Below, in pieces: positions 1 through 14,189 of a stretch of 64,000 nt of DNA. Within the stretch, counting starts at the first letter, position 1. Each line of letters begins with the position of its first letter. Position numbers and translations under genes: made by a program. This DNA comes from Anarhynchus alexandrinus. Lineage: Eukaryota > Chordata > Aves > Charadriiformes > Charadriidae. The notes under the pieces were generated by a model. It was not told where the DNA came from, ran no database searches, and was given only the letters and a program-made list of their open reading frames with translations. Location: contig VUYV01000121.1 in NCBI GenBank assembly GCA_008711295.1, positions 682,488-746,487 of the forward strand, written 5' to 3'.

Positions 1-3000
1 CAGTGACTCTCAACACTACAAGGAAAAATTTGTTTCTGGGATTATAAAATTGTCCTAAATTGTTTTGGAGAAGACACATCAATATCCATTTGAAACTCCC
101 ACTGCTAGTCATTGATGACAGGGCAAAACTGGTCCAAAGATTACATAAATATCCTAAGTCATCCTGTAGAGAGAAATCCACTTAACCCTTCTTCCACATT
201 ACAGCTCCTTCAAAGATCTCAGCGTGGGATTTTCTTTTGATTTGCCAGTATTTCAGAAAATTCCATATCAATATGATTTAAGTCAGTTCAACGGCCACTT
301 GCTTTAAACGAGGCACTGCTCGAGCACACCTCTGAACCAGGGCCTGAACAGTCACCAGCGCGATTAAAAACGAGGGCAGTGTATGCTGCACCCCTGTTTC
401 GGCAAAATTATTAACTGTTCTATTTTCTCCTGTTCAAATAATAATAATACCTACAACTGATTTACTGCAGTAGGCAGACACAGGAGAGTGATTTCCTTTT
501 CTTTGGAGTTTTGAGCCCAGAAGTTTAAACATTTGGGCATTACATCACCCTTTCTTGAGCTGGGGATTATAATGACAGAATCCCGTAGCTGACAAGACGA
601 CACATTTTTTTTCTCACCAGATTCTGCTACTCAGAAACTTTACAAAGATGAAGTGAAAATATCTGTAGGTGTTTAAATGTTATATATTCATGCATTTATT
701 TACACTTTAGTTATGCAATGTTAAATTTCCTCATCTTTGCAAAAGTAGAGCAGAAGTCACAAGGACTTAAAAGTACACAAACTGCAGGACCTGTAGGCAC
801 ATTAAAAAGTGCATGTTAAAACACACATTTGGGAAAAAAAAACAGATAGGGTCTGGTTAAAAAACCAGGGTATTTTGCTTTTTATGAAATTCATTCTTAG
901 CACTTTTGGCTTATTTATAGTAGTCATTACTCAAAAATTGCCATCAAGGCTAGCTTACATGTAAGAATTTCTTTTAATAAAAGTAGGCCTTTTTTTTTTT
1001 TTTTTAAAGAACAGAGGACTGTTTAATGTCAGTAAATACTATAATATCTACCATAACAGGTTCATATTTTCCTATCTCTGTTACAGAACTAAGCTATTTA
1101 GTAAAAATATTGTAATACGCTCTCTTAAGTACTCACCTTTTGATTCACATTCTATTTAAAAATTCTAATTTATTCAGTCTTCACTTCAGACTTTTTAATT
1201 GACTGGATTTGGTCTCTCATTTACATTTGTCTTATGTGAGGGCTTACATGCTATATATTACACAAAAAAGCATTATTAAGTAGCATGTACAATGTTTTAC
1301 TATATAGTGCAAAAACGAATTCCATATCTTGCCACCAAGAATCTTCACGTATGTTTATACTTTGAAACTTTTCATATGGCTCATTTAATACAAAAATTAT
1401 ATTATGTATGCACGTGTGCACTTTCTTCCTAAATACATTAAAACTATTCTGTAATTTTTATAATTCTGCTTTATTTAAAGTGTGTAAAAAAAGTACAATG
1501 GATTTGACCAGAGAAAAACAAGGCTGACGCTTATAACCTGGCTCTGGGGTTGCTGTTAACAATTCAAAGAGCTAATTAGCATATTTATGCTTCTAGCTGT
1601 TAGTTTCTATCTGTTCTAGCCATTGAAAATTTGTCAACAAGGTGGATTCAGCCAAGTATAAATAATATTCAATGCTCAATGATAGAGAACGGAGATATCT
1701 ATCTGCCTGTGGCTGAAACTTGGAAATGCAACCCGTACAACTCGCCACTCCAATCCCGTGTGTGGGTTTGCAAAAAATGTTCCGAAGACAGAATTTTTAA
1801 CATGCACTTATAACAGAAAAGTTATTGAGAAATATCAATATTTTAAGAACAAAATCCTAACAGATTAAATTAATTTGTAGTACATCGTGGTGTCACACTT
1901 TGACAGAGAAAGAAGAGCTTTCACCCCAGGTTTGGGGATTTTTTTATACCAGAAAGATGGGGAATTCAATCAATAAGAGTCTGAAGAACATCAAAACCAA
2001 GTGCCTCACTTCTAAGGAAAGATTTTGTGGCAGGCTGATGTCTTAACAAAGGACACATACCCACCAGTACAGCCAGCCATCTTTTGGATTGAGAGTGGTG
2101 GTGACTAATACGGATTGTTTTGAAATTACTGCTGCCGCTGTGTCCTGAGCTCTTTGGACACGACATCTCAGGGGACTTACAGAGCTTACGCATCCCATTG
2201 GGGCATGAGATTGATGCAAAACTGCTCGGCGCTCTAGGGATGGAGACAGTCCTCTGTACACAGCAGCAGAGCTATGGGCAGCTTGAGGCATACCAGAGAC
2301 TTCTAGGAGGCAGCTAAATTTGCAAGTGACTTAAAACATATTTTAGGTATCGGAACATTTTTTTGTGCATTTGATCCGTGGTCTGCAGACACGAGTCTGA
2401 CAGATGGGTCAGACAGGGAGACTTGAAATAAAATAGTGAGATGGAAGAGTTAACTTGCGAGGGGTTAAGCAGAATGGTTGGAAGGGAATATTTCATTCCA
2501 TGGTGCTAAGGGTTTTCTTCCGCGGGCAAAAGACTTTTGATGAGGCAGTTCTCTGGGAGCCAGGTAGCACATCTGGTTCGACCATTTTGCTTGTGTCAGA
2601 TGATTTTGGTGTCGGAAAAAGCTGACTCGCCACCAAAAAGGACAATATTTGTACGGCTTTATTAACTTGTTGGTAGCTTTATTAAATTCACTGATAGCTG
2701 AGTTGTGCCACTGGTTTAAAAGGTGAACTCGCACTCGAGGCCTGTGGCAATATTTCTTTGAAGTACGTAAAATTCATTTAGAAAATTACATAATTTCAAA
2801 AGAAGCTATGAAATGCATAATGGAATTAAGCTGTACTTTGACTCTCTGAAGGGATGGTGCAGGCATGGAACTTGTTAACGTCATTCAGAAAGCAAAATCT
2901 AATTTTCCAAACTCAGTGACAAACTAATTTATACATATTTTTGCATTCCTGATAGAAATAAATAGATGCTAAAGCTACAGAAAAATAAGTTGTGAATTTT

Positions 3001-4115
3001 ACATATTTCTATGTGCTATCAATAGAATTTACACTGTTAACTAAAGGTAGCAGGTAAAGAGCCAAAAAGTTCCACCTGTACAAACGTACTTTAGGCATAA
3101 CAAAAGACAGAATTTATCCACCAGAAAGCTTTATCTTGTGAAATTTGAGGAAACCCCCCAGCTCTGCTTGGATTTTTTTCAATGTCTATTTGCAAACTTA
3201 AAAAACTTGGTATCAAAAATATCAAGATTCCAACTTGAAATTCTAAAGTGTCATTTACACAGTTTTCTGTCCAGAGAAGAATGGCACTTGAGAGAGGGGA
3301 GAACACATAAAAATTGAACATAGCCACAAAATTCAGAATTATGTGAATAAAATATATATGCAGCGACAGAGAACTGATTTAAATTATTCCATAAATCATA
3401 GTAAAAATAACGTGGGATTAAATGACAGCTGGAAAAATAGCTAGAGATTGACACCCCTGAATTACAAATACACCTCTTCCATTTCTGTTCTCACTTAAAT
3501 TCCATGATATTCCAGATAAGTCAATAAAGACAAAAAATGTAAGATAAAACATATTTGGCTGTTACTGATTTCAGATAGGAAGGCTCATGACAATACAAAT
3601 CTCAGGGGTGAGCAAAACCAGAGAAGACTGAAGTTGATCTTAAACAGTTTCATAAATTAACCTTGAATTAATCAACTCAAAATGTCTGCTTTAAAAATGG
3701 AATTAATTAGCTAATGTCTCAGCATTAGCTAATGCCTAAGTGTTATGAAGATACAAAGGACTTCATTGACGCTAATTGTTATTGTTTCTATCATTAATTA
3801 AAATACATCAGAAGTAAACAAAATACATGCAAAATATCTTGCCACTGGAGAAGGATGGAACCTACATTCAACATTTAAGAAGTTAACTCATAGTCTTAGA
3901 TCAACCTCTGTGCTGTAGGGCAAGTGCACACTTGCCTCCATAATACTAAAAAAAAGATGCAGTCTTTATATAAGAAAGGGCCAAACAAGATCAATTAGAA
4001 GCAGGTAAAACAGAGTCTCTCCATGTACTGAGTGTACATATCAACAAAACACTGCAGGATTGGCACAATACTTTCACTATGATATAAAAAACCAAAAGAT
4101 CAGCATATTTATTAC
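1..4115 (-). other. NRXN1: Intron downstream of the LNS5-end exon (partial)
   Basis: AT-rich intron leading toward the EGF3 exon, which is not reached. I see no exon, gene or clear transposon. Short open frames occur on both strands around 1966-2320, a somewhat less AT-rich stretch, but none resembles a protein family. A homeodomain-motif-rich block lies at 3655-3805. The beta-neurexin promoter is expected further downstream and is not here. Confidence 0.8.
3655..3805. promoter_or_regulatory. Candidate enhancer-like block rich in TAAT motifs
   Basis: The block contains an 11-bp direct repeat ATTAGCTAATG at 3706-3716 and 3724-3734 (18-bp spacing). The first copy is preceded by AATTA, making AATTAATTAG. 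Further TAATTA-type cores occur at GAATTAATC, GCTAATTG and CATTAATTAAAA. TTAGCTAA is itself palindromic. Dense homeodomain and POU-type cores are typical of conserved noncoding enhancers but also occur by chance in AT-rich DNA. No conservation data were available. Confidence 0.3.
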
Positions 4116-4289
4116 CTTCACATCCTCTTTCTATTTGCCCATTGCAGAAGAGAGCATCTGAGATTAGATCAGGGAGCCGTCCATTCAAGTCAACTGATGC
4201 AAGACAGCCTTGGAATCCCTCCTTTGCGTGCACCAGTTTTGGCAAGGACTTATACATTTCTTTGGCCACCCCTCCAATATACAAATCAC
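4116..4289 (-). CDS. NRXN1: NRXN1 exon: end of LNS5 (174 nt)
   Basis: Acceptor TTTCTCCTTAACAG|GTGATT, donor GAAG|GTAATA. The split codon A|GT gives LKSDLYIGG, followed by [37 protein letters not shown] and [15 protein letters not shown]. It closes LNS5 with three cysteines and hands over to EGF3, whose exon lies outside the window. Phase 1 at both ends. It is separated from the previous exon by 14.8 kb. If the donor is not used, the frame continues 40 residues into the intron through a hydrophobic stretch and stops at 3991-3993 (see findings). This is the most diagnostic exon for NRXN1 against NRXN2 and NRXN3. Confidence 0.97.
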
Positions 4290-7200
4290 CTGTTAAGGAG
4301 AAATAATTATTAGATACAGAAAAAAAACCTGTAGAATCTTTGACCTGCATGATCTTCTGGCCTTTTTGTGCTGAATGACAGGTATCTCAGGAAAACATTC
4401 TTCAAAATAAATGTAGAAGAAAACACTGATAGCATATATTATATGAAATAACATTGCAGGACTATATTTTTTTCAAATGCCTATGTAAACTTCATATTTG
4501 TATGATTAATTATTTAGAAGTACGTGGACATGCTATTTATGTGCCTGCTCATATGTACAGGAAACATGCATCTATTTCACAGATGAGGATTCAGTCACAG
4601 AATCTCCACCTAGAAATGCATCTAGCACTGATGCATGTTGTTGGCATACTCGGGCAGCCTGACCACAGATCATCCTGATTATGGATCCAGCAGACTGAGA
4701 TAAAAGTCAGTAAGTGGAGCACCAAGATCCACTGAAAGTCCATATATCTGGAATAATCCATTTAAAAGCATGCCAAGTAATAAAGAGTTTAGACACACAT
4801 CTAATGAGAAAAGTTAGGGAAAGCATTCTTAAGCAGTGAAATGACTGATTCTCCCCCCCCCACCAGGTTCCTACCCTGTGCCCATCATGTAGGAACAGGG
4901 TGTTAGATGCTTTTAAATTGGCCATCTGCACGCTGAGCAAACAGAATTTTATTGCCAAAAATAATTCTGACGACAGACATATTATAAACAGCTCTCCTTG
5001 ATGAACCTCAGGCAACTTACTCAGGACTGAAAGCTAGTGCTTTTCTTCCTTTGAGTAACTCATAGACTTACTTTGCAAGGACATAACTATACTTTTATCT
5101 TAAACGCTGAGGGAGGGGATGCTTTTTGGTTTAAAACAACTCAGGCTGTGCCCGCCTTTCATGTGTTTGGTGTCTCTGGCTGGCAGAACAGTAATTTTTT
5201 AAATGAACATAACCTACCACCCTAAAGCATTCCTTAAGTGTCAGACTATAGGTTTAACTAGGTGCTTGCCATACCTGTTGCTGAAGATGTGCTGCAGAAA
5301 CGAATCTGAGCTTTGCTCGGCCAGAGGGGAAGCACGCTCAGCATGAACACAGCCCTAGACAAAAGGCTTCAAGTCCTCCTCCTGGCAGGCAAGATGTGCT
5401 TGATTCCTTCAGTCACAGACAGGAAGGAATAAAACCACAGTTTCCTACATCTTGCATGAGTTTACTGTCCTGCTCTGTAATCCTCAGAAAAGCAGCCATC
5501 TTTGCAAGCTTTGTGGGAGTGCTCTGAGCATGCCTACAGGCAACCCCCTTTAGATACCCAAGAAGAGGACCACCTGAGCTGCTGACGAGCATTGAACCTC
5601 TTTGAAAGAAGGTGCTTATGGGAGCATCCGACTCTCAAGCATCACCCAGTGACAAAATTCTTACCCTACCTATGCATTAAATCCTCACTGGTGACATATT
5701 CTGTGCTAGCATAAATTTTCAATACAATATCCGAACATACATTCTAATCTACATTGTGCTTCCCAGTATGTCCCCCAGCCTGGACGGTTTTGGAGCCTAG
5801 GCTACAGGAGGTACCAAAAAGTATTTTTGCATCACCTCAAATGCAAAATCGTTCATTTCCTACGTGTTTACCAAGCTTCGTAGGCAGATTGTACAGCGAC
5901 AGAACTCAGAATGTACCAGCTATCATCACTACCCCACGTGGCTAATTTTAATCTCCCCCTTATCAGTATAAGCTGCAGTCACACCTTTTCCTGCTTCTCC
6001 TGGCATACTTGCTTGTTCGTAAGCGAGTGCAATTTAGTGCTGTTTGCAATGGTTTACAGTTTGCCTGCAAGGAAATGGCCTGAAACAAACAAATGTCTAT
6101 CAGACCGTGAAATTTTTTTAGTTATTACATACCAGCCCTAAAACACAACTGTATTTGAATTAGTGAAATGGAGATAAAAAGCTTGGGAACGTGCATATTA
6201 TTAAGCTTATAAGCCATCCAACCAAAAGTCTTAGCAACCATTACAGCATCGTGCACTAAGAAACCTCAAGCTTTCTCCAGTCCACGTAGATAATTTGAAA
6301 AATAAGATATTGCTTTCTTCTAGAGCTTTGAGGTATAGTATAAATCTCAGAGGCATAATATTAGACATAACAGATTAAAATATGGTGATCCATATGTTCC
6401 CACAAATGGGATGTAATTCATTCACAGCAGAAAAACTTCTGTATTTTTCAACCAGCTGAACTGGAAACAAAGTAAAAATCTCTTGCCTCATGATAAAGGT
6501 TCTTCACCTTTTTCTCAGGTGGAACATCTAGAAAGTAAAACCCTCCCAGGTCTCCTGAAGTTCTGTGCTTTCAATCATTGTCAGCACAGAGTACAGAGAT
6601 ATAATTCACCTCAACCGATTCCTACAGACTTAAAAGAGGGAAACGCCAGAGAACAATACTAAGAAAATCACACCCATGCTAAAAAGGTTAAACTTGGTCT
6701 ATTGGACATGACACACACAACCTCTTCTTAAACCTCCCAACATGTGTACTGTGCAAACAACCATTTTTATTCTGTGATTGGTTAAACCTTTAGAACTGCA
6801 AACTTTCAAATCGATCCCCTGCTAATTCCTAAGATCCATCCCTCAAGCATATTGAGGTTGCTATATGTAGCACACAGCAAAAGTCAGTTATGATTAATGG
6901 CTAGTAGAAGTCCGGGTCAGTGTGCCAGCATATGAACCTGAATGCAGAATATATGCTCCTGAAACTATACACTGGAATATTTTCAAATACGTATCATATG
7001 CACAGAAGTACCATACATCAAATTGAGTCTAAATAAACTGCAACTCTGCTGTTTACTTACAGTTCTTTAAGATGATTGATAATTAGAACTGATCATTATA
7101 TAATATTGAAGATACAATTTCCACAAAAGACATGTTCTGGGTAATATTTTAACTTTATTGACGTCCAAAATAACTTGAGTTCTGCTTTTGTACTAGCTAA

Positions 7201-9289
7201 TACACTACAATAACACATATCATATGTATTGAGCAGCCATATTGACTGACTTCACCTTTTATAAAGTATGTACAAGTACTTTTTATGACTATGGGCTAAA
7301 CCTTTCCCAGATTTAATATCAAGTGTGGTTTGAGTTTGTTGCTGATGGCATAAAAACACACTTTTTCTCAGAAACAAAATTTTATTAAAGGATAAACTCT
7401 GGAAGTAAAACTCAGATTTATTTTTTTTTAATTTTTTTTTCAAGGCTATTTAATTTTTTCAATTGGTTATTTTTTCATATCTGCCATCACAAATGTGTGC
7501 ATAGCTACTTTTATTTCAGTTAATCACATGCTTCATTTTCACCTTCATCTCAACGTAGAGGTAGTTTCCTACAAAACTCAATCCATTAGAAATCCAGACA
7601 AGACAGAATTGAAGAAAATGTTGTTAATGAAAATATTTGCATTAGCAGAGGTTTAGAAAAGATGAAGCTTGGTCCTGCTCCCACTAAAAGAGATCAGAGG
7701 AATCAACATAGTACAATACAAATTCCCAGGTTTTCTCCTCTTTTTCACTCCTTATGTAAGTACAGCTTTATGACTGGAAATGTTACGCGCTTTAAACAGG
7801 CTTAATCTCTTGCTGAGTATGTGCCTATTTACCTTTAGGAACTACATGTAAGTTATTTTATTAAGTAAGGTATCATAGTTCATCAGGATCAATTGTATGA
7901 GATCACGACACTATCTAAACTAGCTGCAGCCTAAATGCAATACTGTCGCAACACTGCTACTGCTGAAAATGTGTGACCATTTCAGGAATTGTGCACAATA
8001 GAAAATGCAATTCTTCTATTTCTTTCTCTCAACAGATGAGCATTTTTTAAGTACACATAGAAAGGGATATCCTTGTTTTACAGTGCTAACCATAGTTTCT
8101 GGAACTAAAGTTCAGCTATTATCTTTCATGCATGTATTCTATTCTGAAGTTTATTATGATTTTTAAACGTATTCCTGAAAAAGTCTCATCTTTTTTATCT
8201 TTTTTCACAACCATCCTGACTTTCCTTAATTTATAAAAGAAAATAACCAATTTATACAAAATACATCAACTGGCATAAACAAAGTAGCAGGTTGTTAATA
8301 AATGGTTGAGGAAATAGAGTGCTCCAAGATTTCCTCCTGATCTCTGGAGAAGTTTCAAATAAAGCACTTTATTTGAGAGCAGGTACTCCTTAATCTCACA
8401 ACTCTCTTCTAACTTATATTAGGAGTCAGTACACAGGGTTATACCCTTTTGTTTAGGGAGGGAGGATTCTTTCCTCTTCACTTTTCTGAGGCCAAAAATA
8501 AGTATGCTACAGTGTTTCCCACTGGAATGTTCATTGCAGGCCAGAGGAATCAACTGGAAGGCAGCACTTTCAGAGCCATACCTATATATCATAGCAATAA
8601 TAGTACTGGTCAGTTATATCATAAGCACTGACAAAGAGAAGAGTTTAGTGGGTTTAATTTATATCTTTTACAGGTAATGCAGATCTTCATTTATTCCAAC
8701 AGGAGCTTTCCTACTTACACCTATGTATCTTTTTTCTGACTTAATGCTGATTTCTGCTTTGAAGAACAAGTGAATTTAACACAGAAACAAATTCCTAACT
8801 AATAAGTGAACCCAAGTTCTCAATGTATTCATTATTGGAATCACACTTACGCAAAAATGCACAGAACACCACACAACAGTGAGTCACACACAACTGTTGG
8901 TGAAACAAATACTGCCAAATCCTCCTATAACAACTCATCCTTTTTTTTTATCCCAAGTCTCTATATTTCTTCAAAGTAAGAACTTTGCAAACGTTAAATC
9001 AAAGAAATGTAAAATAAAAATTGAAGATGCTGTTCTACTTATTTCTTTTCTGAATAAATAATAGAGGTACCTCATTTGGCACTACTGACATTGCTGACAG
9101 GTCACCTCATAGATTTTCCTCCTTTCCTGATTCCTGTCTGCACCCAAGAATTCTTACATGATACGTGCTGGTGGGCAAAAAACTATTAATTTAATTTAAC
9201 AACTACCATTGTCTTCAAGCACTAACAGAGAGGAAATTATTATCCCTGTGTTTAAAACGGTAACAGCAGTATGTAAATACTGCTCAGGG

Positions 9290-9638
9290 AATCACAGAAT
9301 GGTAGCGGTTGGAAGGGACCTTTGGAGATCATCCAGTCCAACCCCCCTGCCAAAGCAGGTTCACCTGGAGCAGGTTGGACAGGAACGCATCCAGGTGGGT
9401 TTTGAATATCTCCAGAAAAGGAGTCTCCACAGCCTCTCTGGGCAGCCTGTTCCAGTGCTCCGTCACCCTCAAAGTAAAGAAGTTTTTCCTCATGCTGAGA
9501 TGGAATTTCCTTTGTTCCAGTTTGTGCCCATTGCTCCTTGTCCTGTTGCTGGGCACCACTGACAAGAGTCTGGCCCCAACCTCCTGACACCCGCCCTTTG
9601 GATATTTATAAGCATTGATGAGATCCCCTCTCAGTCTT
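9290..9638 (-). mobile_element. CR1 LINE 3' end, inverted (relic)
   Basis: The plus strand starts AATCACAGAATGG and continues GGTTGGAAGGGACC, the reverse complement of a CR1 3' end. The element therefore points left, with its tail at 9290. The minus strand still shows the reverse-transcriptase C-terminal phrase TEHWNRLPREAVETPFLEIF. It is 5'-truncated, as nearly all CR1 copies are, at about 9638 (the boundary is approximate). The octamer tail is reduced to one degenerate unit. CR1 is the main LINE of birds, and this copy lies in the sense orientation relative to NRXN1. Confidence 0.9.
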
Positions 9639-12600
9639 AAACAAGCAGTTCAACCAGGATATAGTTAGGCTTCTTTACTCCTCGAAATCTGTACATTTTG
9701 TTGTACACATCTGGCGTTCATTTCTTGAACACCATTATTGACAAGAAGTGAACACCATTCAAACATGGTTCCATGTGTGAATGAAAAGAAAAAAAAGAAA
9801 AGAAGGAAATAAAACAGTAGAAGGAACTGTGGATTGGCTTTTTCATAACCCATAAAGACAGCATCCCTGGAATGTTTTTATATGACTGCATAAAGGCATC
9901 TTCAAATCCATCACTCTCTCCAAGAGCAGATATTCTCCCTTTGTGTCTTGTTGTGCTGCTGGTTTCTACTGTATTTTCAGCTATTCTCTTAACTTCTCTT
10001 TCATTTTAGACAAAATTTCTCTGTCTTGTTTTTATGTCACATGGTACTAAATAACTACTACGGCTAGGAACAAGAGTGCTCTTGCAGTGTGCTAGAGCAG
10101 TACAACTCGCCAAGAAAGAGATGGATAGCCCTGGCGTAACATGGTGGGTTCTGAAAGCACAACAGGCCTCTCTGCAATTCCCTCATATGACATACGAAAA
10201 TACAAAGGAACATCTGGCTGTGGCGAAGGCGAGGTGTCAGGCACACTTTTCTCCAAATACGCTATTTCAAAATGATCAAGCATATAACAGCTTCTTCCCT
10301 CAGGCAGGCAAAGAGGAATGGAGACTGCAAAGACTGAAAAATAGCATAGAGAAAGTCTAATCTCAGAAGAAAAAAGTGCTCACTTTCTTCAAGTCCTTCA
10401 TAAAACAGATGATTTGCTGTTACAAGATCAATAGAAATCGCTTTGTAGTATCTTAATAGTTGCACAATGAAGTATCAGGTGGAACTCAACATAAGACGAC
10501 CCACAAAAACCCAACTCATGGTATTTTTGAGGCAACTGAAATGTGAAAACATATTAATCCCACAGAAGCTGAATATGCACTGACTTAAACACAACAGACA
10601 ACATCCTGATCTTGAATCAAGGGATATTGTCTCAAATGAAGATGTCAGGTAGGCATCTATGTGCCTTTGACATTCAATGAAATATAGGAGCCTACTTGTC
10701 CTTAATGACCTTCTCCCCACTCCAACATACAAAAGCACCTACACACAGCATTTACTTTGTGCAACAGGCAGAGTGGAGTGGTTGGTGACTTTTCTTTCAG
10801 ATGTGGGGTTTCCACACATACTTTAGAAAAGGAATTGGACCTGAATAGCAGATGAGCGGTGATTCTAGAGTTTGTCCCCACTTTCATTATTCATGACTAA
10901 ATGTTTACTTTTTGTTCCATATAAAAAAAAAATATTTGATCCTTTAAAAATTTTGGTGAAATATAATTGTTCTTTTTTGAATAAATCAAGAAGCCTGCTG
11001 TGAGCATAACCCAATAATAAATTGAAGGACAGTTGACAAAGACTTAAATGATGCATCCACACAGCTTCTGCAGCACATACGCTCCAGCATATGGCTTTTC
11101 AAATCTCCCTTTCCAGTAGAGAATGTGGACTTGTTGCGCATTCACAGGCCTGTTTGGTGCTACAGCAAAGTAGGACTGAATTTCGTCTACCACTTGCAAT
11201 GGCACTTGAGGGAAGACATGAACATGTAAACTTAGTGTTTTATATCCACTTATACACTTCAAAGAGTCCATTCTGTAGCTTCAGTATTGATTGTGGTTGA
11301 AGTGGTTTTGGGTTGATGTGATTTTTTTTTTCTTTTTTTGAAGAAAAGCAGGCTTTTCAAATATTTTTCTTGTTGGAGTGATGAATTCCATCACTTTTAG
11401 ATTCTCTCTCACCTAAGAAGGGAAAGGGCGGTTAGTTTACTTGTCCAGGCTCTGCTGAGTTATCTGTCCTTTCAAATACTTTGGGCAAGAGGCAGCTGTA
11501 CGATGTGACAGGTGGTGCCTTCCATCTTCCTCATTCCCTGTACTGATAACCAAGCAAGGCAAAATCATTACATGCAAAAAAAGGAATCTATGGGTTACCA
11601 AGTCACTCTTTCAGGAAGGAATATCGAAACTGATCTTTTCAGCCCAATTCTACACTGCTTTCAGTATTTTCCCTGAATACCTCATTAAAGGTATTCAAAA
11701 AAAGAAATCACCAGCACTGAAATGCTGGCACTGTGGGTTTTCTTTAGTTATCCTTATTGGCATATAGGACATATTGTAGTTATTTGTCACGGGAATTTAA
11801 CTTTGAAAATATTTCCTCCCTTGGCTGATGTTGTTCTTTTTACAATTTCCTTGTAGTACAGCACCCTAATCCACACTGATAGAAAAAAAGGCAGTGTGAA
11901 TTAAGAGATACCAGAGAGAACTAACAGGTGATGGGTGCACCAGGAAGAGGACCTTACAAACTTTTCTGACACCAATTTCTACATCAGTCCGCACTAGAGA
12001 TGTACCTCCTGTTCTACCTTTCTCCAAGTCTCCTGATTCCATCACACTACTTTATAACCATACCACTCTTAGAACTGCATTGAAGACTTTCTGCACTTGG
12101 AACAAACGTGCTTCTGTGTAGAAACTTCTTCTCACGCTATTGCTAAACTGCTCACTGTTTTACATCTCAGGTCTGCTGGATGTGCTCTCCACTTCTGCAT
12201 TCACCTCTCGGTGCTCAGTTTTCATTCCTATTACACTTTTTGGCTCTGTTCAGAACTGCTCAATGGTTATGCAAATATGCCTATGTTTCCCAAGCAAGTA
12301 AAGCTGTGTGATGGAAAGCGTGCATGTGTGAGGAAAAAGGCAATGACACAACAATGTCCTTAGCAGTTAAGCTTTCAATAAACAAATGTAGATACTCAAA
12401 AGGTAAGTGCCCAAGTCTAAATATTCCCCTAAATTTCTCCATATTAAAATCCACCATTTCCCCAACAATCCTGTTCTCAAATGACATGTATTCTCAAAAA
12501 GAAACAGTTACAGAAAAAGAAAAAATAACATTTTCTTGACAATAACAACTCTCAGATTCCCAGCCACGTTATTTCTCTTTGCTTCTCCCTCCCTGCCCTG

Positions 12601-13264
12601 AAGACTAGATGGAAAGCACTGGCATTGAAAAAGATTACACAGATTTAAAACCAGACGAGTCTGCTTGTCCAATGCACTGAGAGGAAAGTTGGTGATGCAT
12701 GTTAAATGGTAAATAATAAAATCTAATTGCCATATAAATGTGCATGGTAATTCATCTCCCACAGAACTGATGCTATGCCAATTACTCTGTATGAGGGGGA
12801 TGGCTGTGGTGGAGAGGTAAAGCGTTCAAGCACATCAAACGTCCTTCATTTCTTTCCTGTTCTGACCACTTTTGTACATTGTATACACCCGAAAAATAGA
12901 CAAAATCTAACGAAGCAGGCATTTTCATGGCATAGTATACTCAGATTTCCCTTCCTTCTCATATTCTTCTGAAATCATTTACTCAGTCTCTGCTTTAATA
13001 GCCAACACATGCTCTTAGCAGAGCTTGTTTTCAAAACAGTGAGGAAATCCTCTTTCCAACAGGCATCCTAGACCTCAGAGATCATCATCTGCAAAACTCT
13101 TCCTTTACCTAGTACTTCAGGCCAGATTCTCCACATAAAGCTACCAAAAAGCTGAGAGGTTAAACATTCTCATTTTGAATGTAGGTTTGCAGGAGGCAAC
13201 TTTTTATATAATATTACCAACCTCTTGATCAAGACAATCACCTCCAGACTCTGAGGATATTACA

Positions 13265-13385
13265 CGAAGCAGCTCTTTTGCAAAAAGGACTGCTCCGTCC
13301 GAATACCAAGATCCACGAGCACGGTGCGCTCATACCCACGGCAGCACATTTTGAAAACAAGTTTAGGATGCGCTTCTTGGCCGGG
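13265..13385. other. Small CpG cluster
   Basis: About nine CpG dinucleotides fall within roughly 120 bp, while neighbouring intron has about one per 100 bp. It is followed by a run of eight or nine G at about 13383-13390. I see no gene or repeat family in it. It may be a recent insertion, a protected CpG patch or chance. Confidence 0.4.
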
Positions 13386-14189
13386 GGGGGTGGTGCTAGG
13401 ATTCAGTGGGATGTATTTACACTAAGTATCCAGATTTTTTTCCTAAGTTTTAAGGGCATGCATGTTTCCTGCGCTATCCTTAGCATAAATTTTACTTAGT
13501 ATTCCAGAAGGGCTTGAAAGAAATTCCACAATCAGCAATGGTAATAACCTGCATGCCAAACAGTTGTAGGAATGTAGGCAGATCTGTATGTGCGTAAGAG
13601 ACTGAAAAGAGCAGGGGAGAAGAAGCAGAAAGCAAAAACTTTCTCTCACCACGGAGTGATCTGAAAGACTATTGTGATGTTGTTGACTTCACAGAGCTCA
13701 GCACGAGCACTAGAGTATTTTCTTTAACTTTTATTTAATCCAGAAGTACTGGAGTAGATTTTTTAATTTTTTTCCCCATCTCATAATTTTGGAAATTTGG
13801 ACACAACTTCTGAAGGCTTAGCGTTGCCGAAATTATTTTCACATACTGGTAGACAGCATGACTGTTTAGAAGCAGTATGTGACAAGTTGTAAAGAAAGAA
13901 GGATAAAGGAATTTGCATTAGGCCAGGTTGTCCAATGACCTATTGTCAATCTGTCCGTGCATCTTTGCTACACGGGAAGTCTCAAAGAAGAGGTCTCAAT
14001 TTTAAGTCCCTTATTTTTCCCTCTGTACAGAGGCTGCTTTCCCAACAAAACCAGGAGGACAATAACTGCATTTGCCATTGTCTACTCCAACAGGTCACAC
14101 ATTAGGAAGATCTATTTGCTGTTGACTGAATTTGGAACTCTGCATTTGGAACAGAATGTTATTTTTGCATGAAGCGTTTACAGCCCACT

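Noticed and set aside
1631..2734. Cluster of short open frames on both strands
   Set aside because: All are under 90 codons, without family motifs or consistent codon use; typical chance frames.
9209..9590. Overlapping open frames of about 80-117 codons on both strands
   Set aside because: They fall in the inverted CR1 copy; only the minus-strand frame with HWNRLPREAVETP has meaning, as a reverse-transcriptase relic.
10076..10110. Small inverted repeat CAAGAG/CTCTTG as a terminator or hairpin
   Set aside because: A six-base stem with a two-base loop is too weak and common, and rho-independent terminators do not apply in a vertebrate intron.
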